Part shown: positions 9,721-16,809 of the stretch, in pieces
How positions within the stretch are numbered: position 1 is the stretch's first letter
Layout: the number at the start of each line of letters is the position of its first letter
Source of the DNA: Saprospiraceae bacterium
GTDB lineage: Bacteria > Bacteroidota > Bacteroidia > Chitinophagales > Saprospiraceae
Assembly: GCA_028285085.1 (NCBI GenBank)
Contig: JANQQI010000104.1
Coordinates: forward strand, 39,234 to 103,233
Direction: 5' to 3'
Length of the DNA stretch: 64,000 bases
Notes under the pieces: generated by a model
Told to the model about the DNA's origin: nothing
The model's input: only the letters and a program-made list of their open reading frames with translations
Database searches by the model: none
Program-made: the position numbers and the translations under genes

Positions 9721-12588
9721 CTATTGTACGACGAAGCGGCCGTTATAAGTCTTATCCGGAGTAGCTACGCTAATCAGGTAAATACCTTTTGCGAGTTGCC
9801 CTACATTCATTTCGTGGACCAACTGGCCATTCACTGTACCTAAATCGTGGCGAGCCACTTGCTTACCGGCCAAGTCACTGATGATCACATCAACCTGCTC
9901 AGCTTGTAAGTCGAGGTTCAGGAATAACTCGCCAGAAGTTGGATTTGGATAAACTGAAACCGCATCACTCTGTTCGATATTTTCCGTACCAACGACCAAA
10001 ATCTGCGCTTCTACACGATCACTGATACAAACGAAGCCTTCCTGCTGGATTTCCCAATCGAAGAAGTAGTAATAACGCGTTGTATTTTCCGTAGATGATG
10101 TAATATCTACAACACCATCGATAAAATATTCATCGTAATTCACATTAGCATCACTACGCTGTAGGCGAGGACTATTGAAACCCATTTGGGTCACGTTTTG
10201 CTGCGTGTTAGTTCCAAGCACTAGATCAGTACCGACAGGAACATCGAAATTCAGATCAATACGCATTCCTTCTTCACCCGTTTCTGGAATCAAGATCGTC
10301 AATGATTGTAAAACAGCGCCACTCGCGTCTTGCAATTCGATAATACGTTCTGCTTCCGTATCTGAATAAACTAAAACTGATTTCAATACAAATGGCTCGA
10401 AAGCATCGAAGACCGTACCGATGTTCCAAATATTACCACTATAGTTAGATCCTTGGTGTTCCGTTTTTCCAACGTATTCTTCTTCTAATTCGACGGTTTC
10501 ATGGTTTTCTACCCAATAGCTTGTCGTTTCATTTACATTATTTACATCCAGACTTGGCCCCTGCGAAATAGCAGTTCCACCGGTTGCGTCTTCATACCAG
10601 TATAATTCACCAGTTCCGGTTGCAGAAATCGTAACATTCTCACCGGGCGCCACTTGGATATCATTCACCACTGGTACATCTGCTGTTTCAACTTCCACCG
10701 CAATTGGTTCTGATGACACGTCGCCACAAACCCCAGGTATCGTTACGAAATAATCACCAGGCTCTGTAACGGTAATCGTTTGTGATGTTTCGTTAGTCAC
10801 AGACCAAGAATACTCATCAGCATCCGGAGCAGTCAATTCGACAGAACCACCTGCACAGAACAATAACTCACCATCAACGGCAACCTCAGGAATGGTTTCT
10901 TCTACTTCAGTGACTTGGATGGACTCAGAAAGCAATGTGCAACCGCCGCCATCATCAATTAAGACGAAATAAAGTCCCGGCTCAGACACGGTCAAGGTAT
11001 TAGAAGTACCTTCTACATTCCAATCATAAGAATCATAGCCTTCAGGAGCCGTTATGGTTACTGACTCTCCCGGACATAATTCCAGATCACCATTTACTTC
11101 AAGTGCGACTTGATCACCGCCACAACCACCTTCCACAACAGTCAAGAAGGTGTTAACATCAGGGCTTTGAATAACATCGGTATTCCCAGAAGGCCATTTA
11201 ATAATCAAAGTTTCGATCATATCGTCCGTTCCCAAACCGAAGTGTTGAGTCGTACTGTTCATAATCCCGTAGCTCTCTCCGGCACGTACTTCACGAATTT
11301 GTACGCCCCAAGGGCCATAGATTTCTACGCGTGCGCCAATCGCATCACGGTTACTCTCTACACCGACCAAGTTTACGGCAAAGAAGTTATTATCGTTACC
11401 ATCGTTCATCCAAAGAATATCTTCTTTATCTGGATTAGGTGTGGTATAACCATTTGCATAAGAGGCATAAATATCGAGGAAACCGTCGTGGTTCAAATCA
11501 CCGATCGCGTAAGAGTGAATATCACTTCCATCAAATAAACCGGTTAATTCGGTGAAAGTATTGTCACCATTGTTCATCATCATGTGCGCCGAACCACCAG
11601 AAATGAAGATATCTACGTAACCATCGTTGTCAAAATCACGCATTACCCCCTGCAATGGGAAGTTGGTTACACTCATTCCACTACTGTTCGTAATTTCAGT
11701 GAAATATCCACTCCCGTCATTTTCAAACAACTGATTTGAGAAGTCGTGATTGGTCAAAAACATGTCCATATCACCGTCATTATCAATATCCTGAAAATCA
11801 GCAGTCCAAGATTGCCAGCCGATTTTCACACCGTATTCAAGTGCATTCTCCGAATAGCTTTCGTAGTTATCATTTACAAAGAGTGCGTTAATACGACGTG
11901 GATCCGCAACGTCACTTACGCCCTGACGGCATTTGGCAATGTACAAATCCAAATCACCATCATTATCAAAATCCGTCCAGATGCTACCGTAGTTTCCACT
12001 ATTATCAGATTCTGGTGTGGTCGCCATATCGATCCAGTCATCGGCCATAGAAAATGTCCCATCACCATTGTTACCAAAAATACGGCTCTCGGCGTTGTCA
12101 TCGCAAACAAACGCATCCAACCATCCATCGTTGTTAATATCTGCGAAATTCGACCCCTGAGCAAAGAAGTTAGGGCCAGGCATTAAGCCCAAATCGAAAT
12201 CTGTCCCACCGTTAATCGCAGTAATGATTTTAGTTTCATTGTAGTCACCGCACATGACGTCACCAAAGCCATCATTATTGACGTCTGCTGCGCAAATTGT
12301 CCATTGGCTTTGATTAGCAACGTCACCGTAAGTCAAAGAAGTAAACGTACCGTCTTCATTTTGAAATTCAACGTTGAGCATTTTTCCATCACTCAAACGT
12401 ACGATATCATCCAAGTTATCATCATTCATATCTAAGACGGCGATAGCCACCCCGCTGTGATGATCTGATTCTGTCAAAAGTGAACTTTCATTGGTGAAGG
12501 ATAGCTGGGCTTGCACGCTGAATGGTAAGCTGGCACATAGCAATAGCAAGCAAGCAAGAATAGCGTTCTGGGTGTAAATTCTTTTCAT
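9721..12588 (-). CDS. Secreted VCBS/FG-GAP repeat and ASPIC/UnbV protein, T9SS type A
   Basis: A 955-residue surface protein. A signal peptide (about residues 1-27) precedes at least seven FG-GAP/VCBS repeats with calcium-binding-like loops of the form DxNxDGxxD (DVNNDGFGD, DFDNDGDLD, DIDNDGDMD, DLNHDGFLD), which predict a beta-propeller. An ASPIC/UnbV domain follows (NRDAIGARVEIYG, HFGLG, IKWPSG). Next come Ig-like domains with paired LCPGESVTI- and FCAGGSVEL-type starts. The type A sorting domain begins at VYPNPTSGE and ends GRFVVQ. Such proteins are usually adhesins or cell-surface binding proteins; no catalytic site is evident. The gene is monocistronic. Confidence 0.88.
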   Translation of the reverse strand: MKRIYTQNAILACLLLLCASLPFSVQAQLSFTNESSLLTESDHHSGVAIAVLDMNDDNLDDIVRLSDGKMLNVEFQNEDGTFTSLTYGDVANQSQWTICAADVNNDGFGDVMCGDYNETKIITAINGGTDFDLGLMPGPNFFAQGSNFADINNDGWLDAFVCDDNAESRIFGNNGDGTFSMADDWIDMATTPESDNSGNYGSIWTDFDNDGDLDLYIAKCRQGVSDVADPRRINALFVNDNYESYSENALEYGVKIGWQSWTADFQDIDNDGDMDMFLTNHDFSNQLFENDGSGYFTEITNSSGMSVTNFPLQGVMRDFDNDGYVDIFISGGSAHMMMNNGDNTFTELTGLFDGSDIHSYAIGDLNHDGFLDIYASYANGYTTPNPDKEDILWMNDGNDNNFFAVNLVGVESNRDAIGARVEIYGPWGVQIREVRAGESYGIMNSTTQHFGLGTDDMIETLIIKWPSGNTDVIQSPDVNTFLTVVEGGCGGDQVALEVNGDLELCPGESVTITAPEGYDSYDWNVEGTSNTLTVSEPGLYFVLIDDGGGCTLLSESIQVTEVEETIPEVAVDGELLFCAGGSVELTAPDADEYSWSVTNETSQTITVTEPGDYFVTIPGVCGDVSSEPIAVEVETADVPVVNDIQVAPGENVTISATGTGELYWYEDATGGTAISQGPSLDVNNVNETTSYWVENHETVELEEEYVGKTEHQGSNYSGNIWNIGTVFDAFEPFVLKSVLVYSDTEAERIIELQDASGAVLQSLTILIPETGEEGMRIDLNFDVPVGTDLVLGTNTQQNVTQMGFNSPRLQRSDANVNYDEYFIDGVVDITSSTENTTRYYYFFDWEIQQEGFVCISDRVEAQILVVGTENIEQSDAVSVYPNPTSGELFLNLDLQAEQVDVIISDLAGKQVARHDLGTVNGQLVHEMNVGQLAKGIYLISVATPDKTYNGRFVVQ

Positions 12589-12740
12589 TGTAAAACTTGG
12601 TTTATAATCTATAGAAATTGGATCAATTTTAGAATTGTCTAATATAGCCGTAATTATGTGGATTATTGTCCTCTAACACTCAAAGAAATAACAATTGTCA
12701 AATATTTAACTTATTTGTATAAATCTATGTCTGACACCTT

Positions 12741-12748
12741 TAAATTTG
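12741..12748 (+). promoter_or_regulatory. Putative -7 promoter box for the small lipoprotein
   Basis: TAAATTTG matches TAnnTTTG and lies 20 bp before the ATG at 12769. A TTTG at 12714-12717 may be the -33 element, although its 23-bp spacing is a little long. The position argues against an upstream start at 12658. Confidence 0.5.
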
Positions 12749-12768
12749 TGACACTAAAAACGACTAAC

Positions 12769-13224
12769 ATGAAAAATCTTCTACTGTTTTTACTGATCAT
12801 CACGGTGGGGGCTGCTTGTCAAAGCAGCGAAAAACAGGCCGAAAATGCGCCGCCCAAGCCTAAAAAGGTACTACCCGTTGACGGAGTGCCGACCTTTCAA
12901 GTAGAAAACTATAAAGATAGCCTGGATCAACCACACAGTATTATTTCCGTGGTTATGGGCAATCGCAAAGTAAAGGTGGCTGAAACTATGAGCTGCGAAA
13001 TGATTGCGAAAAAGGACTTTGGTGGTTTCCAGATTCCCGGAACTGCCCTGGCCGCATGTGGTGGCTGGTGGGCTGGCTCAGGAGATTATTTTTATATTGT
13101 GCAAACCGGTGAAGGAATCTATGATGTGATGCACGGTATCGCGGATGAAGCTAGTGAGTCCTCAGATTATGGCTATAAGGTAATTATGAATATCAATGCC
13201 AAAACAGGCATTACGCCGATATAA
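12769..13224 (+). CDS. Hypothetical small lipoprotein
   Basis: A 151-residue protein with a lipoprotein signal: MKNLLLFLLIITVGAAC, with the lipobox Cys at residue 17. The mature part opens with a Pro/Lys/Glu-rich linker and has no domain I recognise. It contains three further cysteines and a Gly/Trp-rich segment (ALAACGGWWAGSGDYFYIV). The start at 12769 is preferred over an in-frame ATG at 12658 because it gives a proper signal peptide and follows a -7 box. Function is unknown; it should be anchored in the outer or inner membrane facing the periplasm. Confidence 0.7.
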   Translation: MKNLLLFLLIITVGAACQSSEKQAENAPPKPKKVLPVDGVPTFQVENYKDSLDQPHSIISVVMGNRKVKVAETMSCEMIAKKDFGGFQIPGTALAACGGWWAGSGDYFYIVQTGEGIYDVMHGIADEASESSDYGYKVIMNINAKTGITPI

Positions 13225-13256
13225 TTAACGGTATATCGATAATGGAAGAAGCTGGA

Positions 13257-13769
13257 TTACTTACGCTTCTTCCAAAATTTCCAGTTTATTTTTTTCTTTT
13301 TAGCTTTCACAAAGACGTAGCGCATACTAAGCGCACTTTGTCCCCGATAAAATCGGTCACCGTCAAAGACATTGAATATAGGCTTATAATCGAGCGACAG
13401 ATTGAGGCGACCGAGTGTAATTTCAATTCCCGCTACGCCGGTAATCCCTGAATCTGCCCGACGATCCAATTCCTCGTTGGCGCGGTTAGCTAACCAGCCT
13501 TGATGAATACCTGCCCCAAAATAAACATTTAGGCGCCGGCCAAGAATCTTTTGGTGTTGCTCCAGCAGCACCGTTACGCGACCATGGTCTTGATTTCCAA
13601 GCGAGGTTTGCAGAATACCTTCAATCGTAAGATCTTTAAAAACCTTTTGTTGGGCGGTCAATCCAAAGCTATTTCCCAGGCGCACCCCGACTGCGGTCCG
13701 ATATTTCTGCGCGGATAAACTAAGTGAAAAGGTCCCAATACAAATTAAAATTAGCATCAATCGTTTCAT
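13257..13769 (-). CDS. Putative small outer-membrane beta-barrel protein
   Basis: A 170-residue protein with a clear signal peptide (MKRLMLILICIGTFSLSLSAQ). The mature sequence alternates hydrophobic and polar residues in short strands (TAVGVRLGNSFGLTAQQKV, VYFGAGIHQGW, NLSLDYKPIF, LSMRYVFV), as in eight-stranded porin-like proteins. It ends in a strongly basic tail (KKKKINWKFWKKRK), unusual after a final barrel strand and possibly reaching into the periplasm. No enzymatic motif is visible. It converges on the small lipoprotein gene with 32 bp between stops. Confidence 0.6.
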   Translation of the reverse strand: MKRLMLILICIGTFSLSLSAQKYRTAVGVRLGNSFGLTAQQKVFKDLTIEGILQTSLGNQDHGRVTVLLEQHQKILGRRLNVYFGAGIHQGWLANRANEELDRRADSGITGVAGIEITLGRLNLSLDYKPIFNVFDGDRFYRGQSALSMRYVFVKAKKKKINWKFWKKRK

Positions 13770-13829
13770 AATTGCATTAACGTTCGCAGTTTTTCAGTTA
13801 GTATGTCCATCTTGCTGGCGGGGAAATTA

Positions 13830-13837
13830 TAAATTTG
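13830..13837 (+). promoter_or_regulatory. Putative -7 promoter box for the methyltransferase gene
   Basis: TAAATTTG is an exact TAnnTTTG match. Its last three bases are the TTG that simple ORF calling would take as the start codon at 13835, so translation more likely begins at the next TTG, at 13856. No -33 TTTG is evident. Confidence 0.45.
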
Positions 13838-13855
13838 CCGAAAATCGAGTACAGC

Positions 13856-14680
13856 TTGTCACTTTTTGCTCAACTTACGGCCTATCTCCAATTCTATTTC
13901 GGTGCGACGACCAAGTATCGCATCCACTCCCCTTTTGTCGTCGATTTTGTTGAAAATATCTTCGAAGATAAACGACAATACTACGCCTTTGAGCAGCTGG
14001 AGTTGCTCCGGCAAAGCCTACTAGCTAATAAACAACAAATTGAGGTCACCGATTTTGGGGCTGGATCCAGGACGGGACAAGGCGCCCAGCGTTCCATCCA
14101 GCAAATTGCACGCACTGCTTTGAGTCCGCGTTTTAGCAGTACCCTTTTATTTCGCCTGATCAATCATTATCAGCCCCAGACCATGTTAGAAATGGGGACA
14201 TCGCTAGGCTTAACGACGCTTTATCAACAAGCGGCCGCTCGTAGGGCTAATTTCATTACACTCGAAGGTTGTCCGCAGATCGCTCAAGTAGCTCAAAATC
14301 AATTCCGGGCTCAGGACGCGAATAACATCCAGTCCATAGTCGGTGAATTCTCCGAAACGCTTCCTTCGGCACTCAAGCAGTTAAAACGGCTCGACTACGC
14401 CTTCATTGACGGTAATCATCGCCTGGCTCCAACGCTTGATTATTTTGAGCAATGCTTGACCTATACCCACGAGGAAAGCATCATCGTGTTAGATGACATC
14501 TATTGGTCCAGAGAAATGCAAGAAGCCTGGATACGAATCAAGCAACATCCCAAGGTTACCCTGAGTATCGACCTCTACCGCATTGGCATCGTGTTATTCC
14601 GTAAGGCACACAGCGAACCACAGCATCTTAAACTGGTCAAATGGTGGATGAAACCCTGGATTATGGGTTTTTTAAAATAA
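13856..14680 (+). CDS. Class I SAM-dependent methyltransferase (O-methyltransferase-like)
   Basis: A 274-residue cytoplasmic protein. It has an N-terminal helical cap (QLTAYLQFYFGATTKYRIHSPFVVDFVENI) and then a Rossmann methyltransferase domain: motif I LEMGTSLGLTTLY, the acidic strand end FITLEG, DYAFIDGNH and VLDDIYWS, the last two typical of the O-methyltransferase (class I, FkbM/COMT-like) fold. The substrate is not predictable. No ATG occurs before residue ~110, so a TTG start is needed. I choose 13856, giving (M)SLFAQL, because the TTG at 13835 is inside a -7 box. An extension to 13835 cannot be excluded. Confidence 0.8.
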   Translation: MSLFAQLTAYLQFYFGATTKYRIHSPFVVDFVENIFEDKRQYYAFEQLELLRQSLLANKQQIEVTDFGAGSRTGQGAQRSIQQIARTALSPRFSSTLLFRLINHYQPQTMLEMGTSLGLTTLYQQAAARRANFITLEGCPQIAQVAQNQFRAQDANNIQSIVGEFSETLPSALKQLKRLDYAFIDGNHRLAPTLDYFEQCLTYTHEESIIVLDDIYWSREMQEAWIRIKQHPKVTLSIDLYRIGIVLFRKAHSEPQHLKLVKWWMKPWIMGFLK

Positions 14681-14696
14681 AACGGCATAACAGCAT

Positions 14697-14725
14697 AAAA
14701 AAACCGCCCCATAAATACGGGACGG
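14697..14725 (-). terminator. Rho-independent terminator for the PAS protein gene
   Basis: Read on the minus strand, CCGTCCC pairs with GGGGCGG (one mismatch, 8-nt loop) and is followed by seven T. It lies about 50 bp past the PAS gene stop. Confidence 0.55.
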
Positions 14726-14773
14726 CTTCAATCGGTTTTAGGATTTATATAATGGGGGTATGATGGATAACGA

Positions 14774-15427
14774 TTAACAGGCGGCAGCAACTTGGGGATT
14801 CGTGAAACGGGCCTGCCGGCGTAATTCTTCGGCGAAGCGGCGAGTGGACTGTTCTAATTCCATTCGCTCAGAAACATCTCTGAGACTAAACAACTGATAG
14901 TTTGTTCCGTCTTGATTTTGGATAGATCGGATATTCATTTCTACCCAAATCGTACTTCCTTTTGCGGTCTTCAATCTTAGGTTTTCGGAACTCTCTGCCC
15001 GCATGGCGCTTATCAAGGCAATAAACCGAGGCATATCTGCTCGATTCACCAGTTTCTCTAATTGCAAACTCCGTAATTGAGTGATAGAGAAGCCCAGCAA
15101 GCGTGACAAAGCCGGGGTAACGTATATATTTTTCGATTGTCCATCGGCACGAATAATAATAGCTTCGTTTGAATAGCGTTCAATCAAACGGCGAAAGAAA
15201 TGTTGACGTGGTGCCAAATCACCATAAAAGCCTGAGCAACAGGCAGCCAAAAAGCCAATAAAGGCACAAGAATACCCCATAAAGGTAAATAGCCAAAATT
15301 GCCAAGTCGATACCCCTACCAGCATCGCTACACCAATTGGAAAACATAATCCCATGAATCCTAAGAGCCACATGAACGGTTTTTGCTCTTCCCAGATCAC
15401 TTTCAACATTCGAACTTCAGTTTTCAT
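14774..15427 (-). CDS. Membrane protein with a single PAS domain
   Basis: A 217-residue protein. Two N-terminal transmembrane segments (residues ~18-36 and ~43-66; FMWLLGFMGLCFPIGVAMLV and a segment ending in AACCSGF) are followed by one PAS domain from about residue 85 to 190, with IIIRADGQSKNIYVTPALSRLLG, ENLRLKTAKGSTIWVEMN and LFSLRDVSERMELE. After the PAS comes a short helix of the kind that usually leads into a histidine kinase or GGDEF domain, but the protein stops at ..QVAAAC. No output domain lies downstream on this strand. It may work as a dimerising sensor for another protein or be a decayed kinase. Confidence 0.75.
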   Translation of the reverse strand: MKTEVRMLKVIWEEQKPFMWLLGFMGLCFPIGVAMLVGVSTWQFWLFTFMGYSCAFIGFLAACCSGFYGDLAPRQHFFRRLIERYSNEAIIIRADGQSKNIYVTPALSRLLGFSITQLRSLQLEKLVNRADMPRFIALISAMRAESSENLRLKTAKGSTIWVEMNIRSIQNQDGTNYQLFSLRDVSERMELEQSTRRFAEELRRQARFTNPQVAAAC

Positions 15428-15648
15428 ACTACAAAACGGTTTTTGAGATAAACAATAAGCGACCAGGTGACGACAGACGACACCAATAGGCCAAAGACCA
15501 AGACGACAGACTTAATCTAGTTACTAGGTTGTAGGCTGGTAGATAGTAAAAAAAGATATGCTCAAGTGTGAAAACACTCTTTCTGTATCGAAAGAGTAGA
15601 AGATGGGATTACAATTTGTATTAAATATTTTGCAAATACCTTGCCAAT

Positions 15649-16134
15649 TTAATCCTCTATTTCTGCGAGCATTTTTATTTTTTGCAAAACTGAAGGTAGC
15701 ATTTCACGGTATCGTGGGCCGAACTTTCGCGCAAAAGTTTTCTTCAACCAACCCGTGAATTCAACTTCGTGGCGAAAATAAGTCCAGCCTCCATCTTGCC
15801 AAAGACGACGACGCACAATTAACCAACCAAAAGGTATACGCGTCTTCAAGGTATAAGCTATTCCTTCTTCTACCTCCGTAATCCAAAAACTTGCTTTGGG
15901 TCCTTTATCTGGTTTTAACTTTCCTTTGGCGCCTTCCCGAAAAGGACCTTTCTTCAGTCGGGCGGAGCGAAGACCAGCATCCCATGTGGGCCAGTTTGAT
16001 ACATTCGTCCAAATTTCCCAGATGCGCTCGGGTGGTGCCTGTGTACTGTCAGTGTGAGAAAAAGATAGAGGGGTTTGGGATGATAATGAGATGGTCATAA
16101 TAGATAATTGGAAAATGGTGATAAATACTTTCAT
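15649..16134 (-). CDS. SRPBCC (START/Bet v1-like) family protein
   Basis: A 161-residue protein with the polyketide-cyclase/SRPBCC pattern: FSHTDSTQAPPERIWEIWTN, then NWPTWDAG, and a long C-terminal helix (YREMLPSVLQKIKMLA). The fold makes a hydrophobic ligand pocket. The first ~20 residues are hydrophobic and may be a weak signal peptide, or the true start may be internal. The gene follows the Crp-type regulator gene by 46 bp on the same strand, so they may be co-transcribed. The ligand is unknown. Confidence 0.75.
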   Translation of the reverse strand: MKVFITIFQLSIMTISLSSQTPLSFSHTDSTQAPPERIWEIWTNVSNWPTWDAGLRSARLKKGPFREGAKGKLKPDKGPKASFWITEVEEGIAYTLKTRIPFGWLIVRRRLWQDGGWTYFRHEVEFTGWLKKTFARKFGPRYREMLPSVLQKIKMLAEIED

Positions 16135-16180
16135 GTTTTTTATCCCAAAATTCCAACATCTCCAACCGCTACGCCTTCAC

Positions 16181-16765
16181 CTATGTTAACTTCGCAGGAC
16201 TACACGCCAGTTTTTTGCGAATTCTGCTCAGTGATTGGGGTGCAATCCCAAGGAATGAGGCCAGTACCTTTTGAGGGATGCGTAGGAGCAAATCCGACTG
16301 GGTAGCTAGCATTTGCTGGTAGCGGGCTTCTGCTGTCTGTGTTTGTAAATCGGTGTAGATATTTTCTGTAAAAAAATGGACTTCCTGTAGTATTTTTCGC
16401 GCAAATATATTCCAGGCAGGCAGGCTAAAAAGTGCTTCTGCTTTTTCTGCACTCAGACGCCACAGACGACAATCTTCCAAGGCTTGAATGCTTTCGTTGG
16501 CCGGTTGACGCAAATTAAAGCTACGCTGGGAGGTGAACAAATAAGGAGCTATAGTGAAGTAACGGGTTACCTCTACCCCATCGCGCAGAAAATAAAAATG
16601 CAATAATCCCTCATCCACAAAATAAAGGTGACGACATATTTCTCCTTCATGCAGTAGAATAGTGCCTGCTGTGACGTGGAATGCTTCAAAAGAAACACAA
16701 ATTTGCTGAAGCTCTGCATCAGAAAAAGATGCATAAGTGCGTAGATAAGCAGGAAATTGTTTCAT
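16181..16765 (-). CDS. Crp/Fnr family transcriptional regulator
   Basis: A 194-residue regulator. The N-terminal cyclic-nucleotide-binding-like barrel spans residues ~10-125 (ILLHEGEICRHLYFVDEGLL). The family's arginine for cAMP phosphate is not conserved, so the ligand need not be cAMP. A dimerisation helix follows. The C-terminal winged helix is short and ends QKVLASFLGIAPQSLSRIRKKL, which is the recognition-helix motif. No Fe-S cysteines of Fnr are present. It probably regulates neighbours, including the SRPBCC gene directly downstream. Confidence 0.85.
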   Translation of the reverse strand: MKQFPAYLRTYASFSDAELQQICVSFEAFHVTAGTILLHEGEICRHLYFVDEGLLHFYFLRDGVEVTRYFTIAPYLFTSQRSFNLRQPANESIQALEDCRLWRLSAEKAEALFSLPAWNIFARKILQEVHFFTENIYTDLQTQTAEARYQQMLATQSDLLLRIPQKVLASFLGIAPQSLSRIRKKLACSPAKLT

Positions 16766-16809
16766 GCTTGTCTAAACAGGAAAGAAATAAGATGGTTGAA
16801 CGCTAGGCC

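Noticed and set aside
9658..9843. Short plus-strand frame at the end of the peroxidase gene
   Set aside because: It lies over the bidirectional terminator and the C-terminus of the opposite gene.
13244..13273. 9-bp hairpin GGAAGAAGC / GCTTCTTCC between convergent genes
   Set aside because: Overlaps the end of the minus-strand coding sequence and lacks a T-run, so not called as a terminator.
15576..15597. 8-bp hairpin ACTCTTTC / GAAAGAGT
   Set aside because: Perfect stem but no T-tract on either strand in a useful position; insufficient evidence for a terminator of the SRPBCC gene.
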